From assembly GCA_937920335.1 (NCBI GenBank), contig CALGUT010000007.1:1-8064 (forward strand): a stretch of 8,064 nt of DNA, written 5' to 3'. Below the pieces are notes generated by a model. The model was not told where the DNA came from and searched no databases. It saw only the letters and a program-made list of their open reading frames with translations. Shown here piece after piece: positions 1 through 6,021 of the stretch; position 1 is the first letter of the stretch; each line of letters opens with the position of its first letter. Source of the stretch: an uncultured Opitutales bacterium (GTDB taxonomy: Bacteria > Verrucomicrobiota > Verrucomicrobiia > Opitutales > UBA2995). The position numbers were made by a program, and so were the translations under genes.

Positions 1-745
1 AAGGAGATGTTGGGTGTCCTCCGCCTGAGGTACGTCCTTCACCACCACCCATGGGGTGATCGACAGGGTTCATGGCAACACCACGAACGCGTGGACGCTT
101 ACCCAACCAGCGAGATCTACCAGCCTTTCCGATCGTCCGACTTTGGTGTTGGCTGTTACCAACTTCACCAATCGTGGCACGACATCTAAGATTGATGAGA
201 CGAATCTCTCCACTGGGTAACTTGACCGTAGCATAACCACCATCCAGGCCCATAAGCTGCGCAGCCGTTCCAGCAGAACGAGCCATTTGCCCACCTTTTC
301 CAGGAATCAACTCTATGTTGTGTATCTTCGTGGAAGGAGGAATATTTGAAAGTAACAGAGAATTACCAGGAGTGATGTCACGAGAGGTTTCTGAAGCAAC
401 GACGGTATCGCCGATCTCCAACCCACGCGGGGCAATGATATACCGCTTCTCACCATCTGCATAGGCAAGCAGTGCCAAGTTAGCAGAACGGTTTGGATCA
501 TACTGGATGTCCTGAATCTTGGCAGGAATATCAAGTTTCTCTCTACGGAAATCAATGATCCGGATGTGGCGTTTATGTCCGCCTCCACGTCTACGTGATG
601 TGATACGGCCATAGGCGTTTCTTCCACTAGAACGTTTCTTGTGGATAGTTAAGCGACGTTCAGGACCATTCTTAGACAGTTCCTGTTTATTCTGCTTATA
701 AAACCTCTGACTGGGTGTAATGGGTCTTTTTTCTACGAGTGCCAT
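1..745 (-). CDS. rplB: 50S ribosomal protein L2 (partial, 3' end off the left edge)
   Basis: L2 is a primary 23S rRNA binder of the large subunit, needed for subunit association and formation of the peptidyl-transferase centre. The frame is open from the ATG at 745 to the window edge and gives 248 residues of an expected 275-280, so only the C-terminal tail is missing. Visible family blocks are GRITSRRRGGGHKR (46-59), YDPNRSANLAL (82-92), IPGKGGQMARSAGTAAQ (147-163), RATIGEVGN (189-197) and AMNPVDHPMGGGEGR (224-238). H230 corresponds to E. coli His229 (mature numbering), reported as important for peptidyl transfer. The next conserved histidine, E. coli 231, is Met here, a variant I believe occurs in other phyla. 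The start lies 19 nt after the rplW stop and has no recognisable Shine-Dalgarno (upstream GTAATTTCCAA). No frameshift was found when the frame was read through. Confidence 0.97.
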   Translation of the reverse strand, partial: MALVEKRPITPSQRFYKQNKQELSKNGPERRLTIHKKRSSGRNAYGRITSRRRGGGHKRHIRIIDFRREKLDIPAKIQDIQYDPNRSANLALLAYADGEKRYIIAPRGLEIGDTVVASETSRDITPGNSLLLSNIPPSTKIHNIELIPGKGGQMARSAGTAAQLMGLDGGYATVKLPSGEIRLINLRCRATIGEVGNSQHQSRTIGKAGRSRWLGKRPRVRGVAMNPVDHPMGGGEGRTSGGGHPTSP

Positions 746-764
746 TTGGAAATTACGGTAAGCG

Positions 765-1055
765 TTATACTATTTCGATGGTATCGCCGTCTTTCAAAGA
801 AACGATGGCCTTCTTGATGGACGATTTTTGTCCGAATTTGCCACGACGTCTACGATCACTCTTTCTCTTACCCTTACGGTTAAGAATGTTTACGCGGGTC
901 ACGGATACATTGAAGGTTTTTTCAACGGCGTGTTTAACAGAGATCCGGTCCGCATCGGTAAAGACTTCGAACGTATACTGTCCAAGATTGGAGGACAGGA
1001 TATTGGATTTCTCTGTAATACTAAATTCTTTTAATACTTGATCTGCAGGTTTCAT
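765..1055 (-). CDS. rplW: 50S ribosomal protein L23
   Basis: L23 binds 23S rRNA domain III at the exit of the peptide tunnel, where it docks trigger factor and SRP. The 96-residue product has the usual bacterial length. It shows the N-terminal LKEFSITEKSNIL block (8-20), a YTFEV strand (27-31), the AVEKTFNVSVTRVN segment (43-56) and a basic loop of Lys and Arg between about 60 and 80, which in the family reaches into rRNA. The start ATG overlaps the rplD stop in an ATGA arrangement (4-nt overlap), which points to translational coupling. A GGAGG motif at 1066-1070, 10 nt upstream and inside rplD, serves as ribosome binding site. Position between rplD and rplB is the standard S10-operon order and supports the call. 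Confidence 0.97.
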   Translation of the reverse strand: MKPADQVLKEFSITEKSNILSSNLGQYTFEVFTDADRISVKHAVEKTFNVSVTRVNILNRKGKRKSDRRRRGKFGQKSSIKKAIVSLKDGDTIEIV

Positions 1056-1687
1056 GAGTTGTCGGCCTCCATCCGTTTCATAAGAATGACAAGTGCTGCT
1101 TCCGTTATGACAATAGTGCCATACAGCGAAAGTTGGAGCGTGTTGAGATAAGCAGCTTCTTCCAAATCAACGGAAGCAATATTGCGTGCTGCCAAAATGA
1201 CTGGCTCCTGGAATTCTCCGTCCACTATAAGAATAGATCCACGAGCGGGAACAACTTGCTTAAGCACTTCTACGAACAGTTTCGTTTTCGCTTCAGCCAC
1301 CTTAAATTCTTCGATAACTACCAAAGAACCATCAATAACACGGTCGAAGAGGGCCCGCTGAAATGCGAGAGCCTTGACCTTTTTATTTACTTTCTTGGAG
1401 TAATCGCGGGGTTTAGGTCCCATAGCAACACCACCACCAGAGTTTATCGGCGAACGACTACTACCTTGGCGAGCCATACCGGTACCCTTTTGGCGGAATG
1501 GCTTTTTACCACCACCACGAACTTCGGCACGAGTTTTGGTGCTTGCAGTTCCTTGACGCTTATTCGCGCGAATTGCTGTTACAACTTCCTTAATGGCTTG
1601 AACGCCTTTGTCTCCTTCGAAAGAAGGGACTGCAAATTCTTTTTCGCCGCTGGAAGATCCGTCTGATTTAAAAGTCTTCAGTTTCAT
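1052..1687 (-). CDS. rplD: 50S ribosomal protein L4
   Basis: L4 is an early-assembly large-subunit protein whose extended loop lines the peptide exit tunnel. In E. coli it also represses its own S10 operon. The 211-residue product is slightly longer than E. coli L4 (201). The tunnel loop is clear: RQGTASTKTRAEVRGGGKKP (44-63), then FRQKGTGMARQGSSRSP (64-80) and GGGVAMGPKPRDYSKK (84-99). The C-terminal globular part has the expected alternating strands and ends in a short charged tail. The start is fixed by a good Shine-Dalgarno, AGGAG at 1697-1701, with 9-nt spacing. The gap from the rplC stop is 15 nt. The stop TGA overlaps the rplW start. If L4 autoregulates here as in E. coli, its target cannot be a leader of rpsJ, which has none; the rpsJ-rplC gap is the more likely place (inference). 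Confidence 0.97.
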   Translation of the reverse strand: MKLKTFKSDGSSSGEKEFAVPSFEGDKGVQAIKEVVTAIRANKRQGTASTKTRAEVRGGGKKPFRQKGTGMARQGSSRSPINSGGGVAMGPKPRDYSKKVNKKVKALAFQRALFDRVIDGSLVVIEEFKVAEAKTKLFVEVLKQVVPARGSILIVDGEFQEPVILAARNIASVDLEEAAYLNTLQLSLYGTIVITEAALVILMKRMEADNS

Positions 1688-1702
1688 GATTTAATGCTCC
1701 TG

Positions 1703-2347
1703 TTAGGCTTTCGCTACGCGGGTTTTCTTGGAAGTGCGTATTAGCACTTGTGAACCATTAAAACCAGGAGTGCTCCCCTTAATAAGAATGAGGTTCTTGT
1801 CTTCGATGACCTTAACCACTTTCAAGTTTTGAACGGTGCGACGTTTGTCACCCATATGCCCTGGCATGATCTGCCCCTTGAATACATGTCCGGGATCCTG
1901 ACATAGACCGATCGAGCCCACTCGGCGATGAAACATAGAACCGTGAGAAGCAGGGCCACCCTTGGTATTCCAACGCTTCACAACTCCCTGAAATCCACGA
2001 CCTTTGGTGGTGCCAACAATATCAACTGTCGCACCCTCAGAAAAGCCAGCAACGGTTAGCGTGTCACCCAATTTTTGCTCAGGGACATCGACGCAACGAA
2101 TTTCCCTTAACTGAGAAAGTCCCTCCAAGGAAGCCTTAGCCAGGTGACCATTTTGTCCCGCAGACATATTCTTGCCCTTTTTGCGAGTGTAGCCGATTTG
2201 GATAGCGTTGTAGCCGTCTGTTTCCTCAGTTTTTACCTGAGTCACCGGACAAGGTCCAGCTTCTATAACGGTGACTGGGACTAGACGATTTTCTTCGTCA
2301 TAGACCTGAGTCATACCAATTTTTTTGCCAATGAGTGTATGTAGCAT
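1703..2347 (-). CDS. rplC: 50S ribosomal protein L3
   Basis: L3 binds near the 3' end of 23S rRNA, nucleates large-subunit assembly and sends a long loop towards the peptidyl-transferase centre. The 214-residue product begins with the typical LIGKKIGMTQVY (5-16) and PVTVIEAGPC block. It carries GTTKGRGFQGVVKRW (112-126), the central loop with GSIGLCQDPGHVFKG (144-158) and MPGHMGDKRRTVQNL (161-175). Gln150 aligns with the glutamine that PrmB methylates in E. coli L3, so the modification site is kept. The ATG at 2347 is the first residue of a normal N-terminus. No Shine-Dalgarno precedes it (CGCTTAGTAAA), and the 94-nt gap upstream can fold into a hairpin, which suggests that initiation is controlled or helped by other means. 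Confidence 0.97.
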   Translation of the reverse strand: MLHTLIGKKIGMTQVYDEENRLVPVTVIEAGPCPVTQVKTEETDGYNAIQIGYTRKKGKNMSAGQNGHLAKASLEGLSQLREIRCVDVPEQKLGDTLTVAGFSEGATVDIVGTTKGRGFQGVVKRWNTKGGPASHGSMFHRRVGSIGLCQDPGHVFKGQIMPGHMGDKRRTVQNLKVVKVIEDKNLILIKGSTPGFNGSQVLIRTSKKTRVAKA

Positions 2348-2441
2348 TTTACTAAGCGGTAGGCTGAGCCGAAGCTCACTTTTCAGTAGTCCTACGTTGA
2401 GTTATTATGAAATTAAATTAGTTCGTTCGGATGGTCTAAAA
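2348..2441 (-). promoter_or_regulatory. Structured rpsJ-rplC intergenic leader, candidate r-protein control site
   Basis: This is the only large gap inside the ribosomal-protein block; neighbouring gaps are 9-19 nt. On the transcribed strand TGAGC (2378-2374) and GCTCA (2369-2365) form a 5-bp stem closed by a TTCG loop, a c(UUCG)g tetraloop known for high stability. GTAGG (2395-2391) can pair with CCTAC (2363-2359) around it. TACTGA (2388-2383) can also pair with TTAGTA (2355-2350), ending 3 nt before the rplC ATG. These two outer pairings cross and would give a pseudoknot, or else alternate. No T-run follows, so it is not an intrinsic terminator. A CATAAT hexamer (2409-2404) resembles a -10 box but has no good -35 at normal spacing. 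The function is inferred only from position and structure. Confidence 0.4.
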
Positions 2442-2750
2442 TTAAACGTTAATAGAGATGTCTACCCCAGATGGGAGATTTAACTTCTTCAATTCGTCAA
2501 CGGTCTGAGCAGTCGGATCAACGATGTCGATCAGGCGCTTATGGGTACGAATCTCGAATTGCTCCATAGCTTTTTTATTTACGTGTGGAGATTTGTTAAC
2601 CGTGAACTTCTCGATCTTAACCGGAAGTGGAACGGGGCCAGATACTCGGGCGCCGGAGCGCTTCGCAGTCTCCACTATATCCTGTGCGGAAGAATCGATT
2701 ACGCGGTAATCAAAACCCTTTAGTCTAATACGTATTTTTTGAGCGGACAT
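2442..2750 (-). CDS. rpsJ: 30S ribosomal protein S10
   Basis: S10 is a late-assembling protein of the 30S head. In E. coli it also acts as NusE, pairing with NusB in antitermination and with NusG in transcription-translation coupling. The 102-residue product matches the family length (E. coli 103). It contains IRIRLKGFDYRVID (6-19), the VSGPVPLPVKIEKFTV stretch (36-51), the long rRNA-contacting loop NKSPHVNKKAMEQFEIRTHK (52-71) and the LIDIVDPTAQTVDEL segment (73-87). The start lies only 12 nt after the fusA stop, where tuf stands in many other bacteria. The upstream sequence CTTTTATACAT has no Shine-Dalgarno, so initiation probably depends on an AU-rich leader or on coupling to fusA. rpsJ seems to be co-transcribed with the str genes rather than to head an S10 operon. 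Confidence 0.97.
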   Translation of the reverse strand: MSAQKIRIRLKGFDYRVIDSSAQDIVETAKRSGARVSGPVPLPVKIEKFTVNKSPHVNKKAMEQFEIRTHKRLIDIVDPTAQTVDELKKLNLPSGVDISINV

Positions 2751-2762
2751 ATGTATAAAAGT

Positions 2763-4916
2763 TTAGGTGCGAGCAGGCTCGCGATAGATAGATTGTGTAA
2801 GTGACTCCAGAAGGCTGTTTGGAACTTCTTCGAAATGTGAAGGCTCCATCGAGTAGTTTGCTCGACCTTTGGACAGCGAACGAACGTCCGTAGCGTATCC
2901 AAACATCGCCTCTAATGGGACCATGGATGTTATAACGCAAGCATTCGTTTTAGATTCCATATTTTGGATGCGACCGCGACGGCGATTTAAGTCTCCCAGA
3001 ACCTCTCCCTGATAATCCTCCGGAGACGTCACTTCAACTTTCATTACCGGCTCCAACAACTTGGGGCCCGCATTCTTCATCGCATCTTTGAAGGCGAATA
3101 TTCCTGCCATTTTGAATGCCATTTCGGATGAATCCACTTCGTGAAAAGAACCGTCGACTAAGCAAACCTTGAAATCAACTACAGGGTAAGCGGCGACCAC
3201 TCCGTTACGAGCTGCTTCCTGAATCCCATCAAGCGTTGGCTTAATGAACTCCTTTGGAATTACGCCCCCGGCAATTTCGGAAACAATTTCAATTCCTTCA
3301 CCTGTTTTTTTGGGTTCAATCTTTATAATGGCATGGCCATATTGTCCACGGCCTCCAGATTGGCGGATAAATTTACCTTCACCGTTGGCCGCCTTAGATA
3401 CGGTTTCACGGTAGGCGATCTCTGGTTTACCAGCTCTGGCCTGTACTTTAAATTCTCTAAACAAACGATCGCGGATAATTTCTAAGTGAAGCTCACCCAT
3501 TCCAGCGATAATCGTTTGTCCTGTTTCTTCGTTCGAAGATACCTGAAACGTAGGGTCTTCATCAGACAAGCGGCCCAATGCCATAGACATTTTCTCTTGA
3601 TCAGCCATCGTATTCGGTTCGATGGACATAGAAATTACGGGTTCAGGAAACGTTGGTGGCTCAAGAGCTACGTCCAATGCTTTATCGCAAACGGTATCAC
3701 CGGTGACTACATTCTTAACGCCGACAATCGCACAAATATCACCGGAATAGGCGACGTCGATATCTTCACGTGCGTCAGCCTTCATGATTAACAGACGGCT
3801 AACGCGCTCCATCTTGCGAGTCCGTGGATTGTAGACTTGGGTTCCCTTCGCTAGTTTTCCGGAATAAATACGACAAAATACGAGTTTACCTACGAATGGG
3901 TCGGTCCAGAGTTTGAACACCAGTCCCGCAAACTTAGCGTTATCATCGGGGCTCAATCCAACCGTTTCTTCCGCTGAATTGTGCCCTTCCATCGGAGGGA
4001 GGTCCAAAGGAGACGGAAGATAATTGATCACTGCATCCAACAGTCTTTGTACTCCTTTATTCTTAAATGCTGACCCAGGGATGACTACCATAAAATTAAT
4101 AGAAGTTGTCGCCTTACGAATCGCAGCCTTCACCTCAGACTCAGTGAGCTCTTCTCCCCCCAAATATTTCTCTGCTACCGTATCATCGTGATCGGAAAGT
4201 GCTTCCAATAGAGCCTCACGATATGATTCTGCCTGTGCCTTTAATTCAGAAGGAATATCCTGTATCTCGTATTTCACGCCGAGCTCGTCGGACTCATCGA
4301 AAACGATCGCATTCATCGCTACAAGATCGATCATTCCTTTAAAATCTTCTTCGGCACCGATCGGGAGGTAAAGCGCGTGCGCATTGGCGCCCAACTTACT
4401 TTTCATCTCCTCAATAACGCTGAAAAAATCCGCGCCAACCCGATCCATCTTATTAACAAAAGCAATACGGGGGACCTGATACTTGTCGGCCTGACGCCAA
4501 ACCGTCTCAGATTGCGGTTGAACGCCTCCTACTGCACAGAAAACTGCAACAGCTCCGTCCAAAACTCGGAGGGAACGTTCCACCTCAGCCGTAAAATCTA
4601 CATGCCCGGGAGTATCAATAATGTTGATGCGGTGCTGTAGATCAGCAAACGGTCCAGTCGTGGTCTTCCATGAACAGGAGATTGCCGCGGAAGTGATCGT
4701 AATACCACGCTCACGTTCTTGGGCCATCCAGTCAGTTACAGCTGTTCCTTCGTGTACTTCACCTATTTTGTGGACGACGCCCGTGTAGTAAAGTATCCGT
4801 TCAGTTGTGGTCGTCTTTCCGGCATCGATATGGGCGGCAATGCCAATGTTCCGAGTACGCTCCAGCGGATACTCGCGCTCAGGCGAGTTCAAAGGAGATA
4901 TGTCGGAAAAGCCCAT
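2763..4916 (-). CDS. fusA: Translation elongation factor G
   Basis: EF-G is the GTPase that drives tRNA-mRNA translocation and, with RRF, ribosome recycling. The 717-residue product has all five domains and is a little longer than E. coli EF-G (704), partly through an N-terminal extension before RNIGIAAHIDAG. G-domain motifs are AHIDAGKT (28-35, P-loop), the switch I segment ending GITIT (71-75), DTPGH (101-105, with the catalytic His105), NKMD (155-158) and SAF (282-284). Domain III shows AGMGELHLEI (471-480). Domain IV shows GGRGQYGHA (521-529) and the tip loop FHEVDSSEMAFK (591-602), which enters the decoding site. AAGGA, overlapping the rpsG stop codon, fixes the start with a rpsG-fusA gap of 9 nt. 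It looks like a standard housekeeping EF-G, not a truncated or resistance-type paralogue. Confidence 0.98.
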   Translation of the reverse strand: MGFSDISPLNSPEREYPLERTRNIGIAAHIDAGKTTTTERILYYTGVVHKIGEVHEGTAVTDWMAQERERGITITSAAISCSWKTTTGPFADLQHRINIIDTPGHVDFTAEVERSLRVLDGAVAVFCAVGGVQPQSETVWRQADKYQVPRIAFVNKMDRVGADFFSVIEEMKSKLGANAHALYLPIGAEEDFKGMIDLVAMNAIVFDESDELGVKYEIQDIPSELKAQAESYREALLEALSDHDDTVAEKYLGGEELTESEVKAAIRKATTSINFMVVIPGSAFKNKGVQRLLDAVINYLPSPLDLPPMEGHNSAEETVGLSPDDNAKFAGLVFKLWTDPFVGKLVFCRIYSGKLAKGTQVYNPRTRKMERVSRLLIMKADAREDIDVAYSGDICAIVGVKNVVTGDTVCDKALDVALEPPTFPEPVISMSIEPNTMADQEKMSMALGRLSDEDPTFQVSSNEETGQTIIAGMGELHLEIIRDRLFREFKVQARAGKPEIAYRETVSKAANGEGKFIRQSGGRGQYGHAIIKIEPKKTGEGIEIVSEIAGGVIPKEFIKPTLDGIQEAARNGVVAAYPVVDFKVCLVDGSFHEVDSSEMAFKMAGIFAFKDAMKNAGPKLLEPVMKVEVTSPEDYQGEVLGDLNRRRGRIQNMESKTNACVITSMVPLEAMFGYATDVRSLSKGRANYSMEPSHFEEVPNSLLESLTQSIYREPART

Positions 4917-4922
4917 AGGAAT

Positions 4923-4927
4923 TCCTT
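4923..4927 (-). promoter_or_regulatory. fusA ribosome binding site overlapping the rpsG stop
   Basis: The sequence TAAGGA carries both the rpsG stop TAA (4928-4926) and an AAGGA Shine-Dalgarno core, 6 nt before the fusA ATG. It supports the chosen EF-G start and implies that ribosomes finishing rpsG hand over to fusA. It stands out because the rpsG and rpsL starts just upstream have no such motif. Confidence 0.7.
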
Positions 4928-5399
4928 ACCAGCGTAGGTGCGCGAATGCACGATTAGCTTGGGCCATGCGATGCGTATCTTCACGCTTCTTCACAACGAC
5001 TCCTGTGCTGTTATACGCATCAACAATCTCGAGAGCTAGCGCTTCCGTGAAAGGAATGCCTCTACGCCCTTGAGCTGCTGCGATTAACCAGCGAAACGCC
5101 AAACTCTGTTGACGTTCAAATGAAATTTCAACCGGTACTTGATAGGTTGCGCCCCCTACCCGGCGGCTTTTAACCTCTAGACGCGGTCTGATGTTTTCTA
5201 AAGCTCCGAGGATCAAATCGATTGGATCACCTTTTTCAAGTTTCTCAGCGACAATTTCGAATGCTCCATAAACGATTTTCTGCGCAATGGATTTTTTACC
5301 AGAACGCATCACCATGTTAGTCAAATTGCTAACCAAAGTGCTGTTGTAACGAGGATCGGGTATTGGAACCCGTTTTACTGCTCTACGACGACGTGACAT
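4926..5399 (-). CDS. rpsG: 30S ribosomal protein S7
   Basis: S7 nucleates assembly of the 30S head by binding the 3' major domain of 16S rRNA, and lies by the E site and mRNA exit. In E. coli it represses part of the str operon. The 157-residue product has the standard length and ends at the common RAFAHLRW terminus. Family features are the basic N-terminus MSRRRRAVKRVPIPDPRYNS, the LTNMVMRSGKKSIAQKIVY helix (26-44), ALENIRPRLEVKSRRVGGAT (86-105) and YQVPVEI (106-112) forming the beta-hairpin, and KKREDTHRMAQANRAFAH near the C-terminus. The start is 9 nt after the rpsL stop. The upstream ATCTTAATTAGTAGTT has no Shine-Dalgarno. In E. coli the S7 repressor site lies in a longer rpsL-rpsG gap; such a site cannot fit in 9 nt, so feedback must differ if present. 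Confidence 0.97.
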   Translation of the reverse strand: MSRRRRAVKRVPIPDPRYNSTLVSNLTNMVMRSGKKSIAQKIVYGAFEIVAEKLEKGDPIDLILGALENIRPRLEVKSRRVGGATYQVPVEISFERQQSLAFRWLIAAAQGRRGIPFTEALALEIVDAYNSTGVVVKKREDTHRMAQANRAFAHLRW

Positions 5400-5408
5400 A
5401 ACTACTAA

Positions 5409-5783
5409 TTAAGATTTTGGACGTTTAACACCGTATTTCGAACGACTACGACGACGTTTATCAACTGCCATACAGTCAAGAGTGCCACGAACAATATGAT
5501 AACGAACACCTGGCAAATCTTTAACACGACCTCCACGAACCAATACGATGCTGTGCTCCTGTAGATTGTGTCCTTCATCAGGAATGTAGGCAATCACTTC
5601 GATACCGTTTGTGAGACGAACTTTGGCAACTTTACGAATCGCTGAATTCGGTTTTTTCGGCGTACGAGTCATTACTTGGACACATACTCCACGACGAAAT
5701 GGATTCGAGTCTAAGGCTGGCGATTTTGACTTCGCCTTAACGGCTTTGCGGCCCTTGCGGACTAACTGGTTAATAGTGGGCAT
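5409..5783 (-). CDS. rpsL: 30S ribosomal protein S12
   Basis: S12 sits at the decoding centre on the 30S interface and takes part in codon-anticodon checking; it is the target of streptomycin-resistance mutations. The 124-residue product matches the family. It shows PTINQLVRKGRKA at the N-terminus, RGVCVQVMTRTPKKPNSAIR (31-50), EGHNLQEHSIVLVRGGRVKD (70-89) and a C-terminal RSRSKYGVKRPKS. Lys43, Lys44 and Lys88 are present (counting Met; E. coli mature 42, 43 and 87), so the common resistance positions are wild type. Asp89 is the residue that RimO methylthiolates in E. coli. It is the first gene after the rpoC terminator and a leader of about 170 nt. The start has no clear Shine-Dalgarno (upstream TACGTATAAGAA), but the N-terminus PTINQL fixes it. 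Confidence 0.98.
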   Translation of the reverse strand: MPTINQLVRKGRKAVKAKSKSPALDSNPFRRGVCVQVMTRTPKKPNSAIRKVAKVRLTNGIEVIAYIPDEGHNLQEHSIVLVRGGRVKDLPGVRYHIVRGTLDCMAVDKRRRSRSKYGVKRPKS

Positions 5784-5838
5784 TTCTTATACGTACAAAT
5801 TTTTGGGAAAAGAGGTGGAAAGTATCACCCCTTAGTTG

Positions 5839-5913
5839 TTAATCAAGAATTAAATTGGTCTTTTTGGGATTCATCTTTTTGACCTCTGAGATCCCATGAA
5901 AACTGGGATTCAT
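5839..5913 (-). CDS. Possible 24-codon leader ORF upstream of rpsL
   Basis: An ATG-to-TAA frame in the rpsL leader would encode 24 residues, beginning MNPSFHGISEVKK and continuing with MNPKK before a TNLILD end. Two in-frame ATGs lie within the two copies of the 12-bp direct repeat, so Met-Asn-Pro occurs twice, 13 codons apart. No Shine-Dalgarno precedes either ATG, but several real genes in this window also lack one. The ORF covers the 3' arm of the first leader hairpin and stops 5 nt before the second hairpin, the geometry expected of a leader peptide whose translation alters folding. I do not recognise the peptide, and a frame this short arises easily by chance. Confidence 0.15.
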   Translation of the reverse strand: MNPSFHGISEVKKMNPKKTNLILD

Positions 5914-5915
5914 CT
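5865..5915 (-). repeat. Two 12-bp direct repeats in the rpsL leader
   Basis: The 12-mer AGATGAATCCCA (transcribed strand) occurs exactly twice, at 5915-5904 and 5876-5865, with a 39-bp period. A TGGGAT sequence between them (5896-5891) is complementary to the ATCCCA inside each copy, so either repeat could form a hairpin with it but not both at once. Both copies are flanked by A-rich sequence. Confidence 0.7.
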
Positions 5916-5949
5916 GAATTTTAATAGAGGACAAAGTTTGCAATAGTTT

Positions 5950-5998
5950 ATAAAAGAGACGACTGAGGCAGGCCCCTAAAAAGGACCTGCCTCAGTCG
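5950..5998 (-). terminator. Strong intrinsic terminator after rpoC
   Basis: Starting 23 nt after the rpoC stop, the arm CGACTGAGGCAGG (5998-5986) pairs perfectly over 13 bp with CCTGCCTCAGTCG (5972-5960). A T-G pair and two C-G pairs extend the stem to 16 bp around a loop of about 7 nt. The T-rich tail TCTCTTTTAT (5959-5950) follows on the minus strand only; the plus-strand side is A-rich, so it acts in the direction of rpoC. It marks the end of the rpoBC transcript and implies a separate promoter for rpsL, unless some read-through occurs. Confidence 0.93.
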
Positions 5999-6021
5999 GC
6001 AAAATTAGCGGGTTAAAATAC

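Larger units (their letters stand above)
5784..5949 (-). promoter_or_regulatory. rpsL leader with direct repeats and alternative hairpins
   Basis: This is the likely transcription start and leader region for the r-protein block, since the strong rpoC terminator lies just upstream. On the transcribed strand ATCCCA/TGGGAT (5909-5904 with 5896-5891, 7-nt loop) sits inside CCTCT/AGAGG (5930-5926 with 5887-5883). A second hairpin pairs AAGGGGTG (5833-5826) with CACCTCTT (5817-5810) with one G-U pair and an 8-nt loop, and is followed by two more T. AGAGGT (5887-5882) can instead pair with ACCTCT (5816-5811), which would break both. Promoter boxes are weak: TTGCAA (5943-5938) with TAAAAT (5923-5918) has a 14-nt spacer; TTGATT (5846-5841) with TACTTT (5824-5819) has 16. 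No promoter can be fixed from sequence alone. Confidence 0.4.

Noticed and set aside
70..627. Several small frames over the left end that might suggest a broken rplB
   Set aside because: The rplB frame reads without interruption from 745 to the edge with all family motifs; the other frames are shadows and there is no frameshift.
1133..1666. Plus-strand open frame of 177 codons antisense to rplD
   Set aside because: It lies wholly within rplD, has low-complexity Thr/Ser-rich content typical of an antisense shadow, and no recognisable domain or start signal.
2365..2378. UUCG hairpin before rplC as an intrinsic terminator
   Set aside because: The stem is only 5 bp and is followed by GCCTACCGC, not a T-run.
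2720..2940. Two short minus-strand frames across the end of fusA
   Set aside because: They overlap the conserved C-terminus of EF-G in other frames and show no family resemblance.
5647..5657. Streptomycin-resistance change in S12
   Set aside because: The PKKPNS loop is intact with both lysines, and Lys88 is also present, so the common resistance positions are wild type.
5819..5846. TTGATT-16-TACTTT as the rpsL promoter
   Set aside because: The -10 matches only 3 of 6 consensus bases and the boxes overlap possible leader hairpins; not strong enough to annotate as a promoter on its own.
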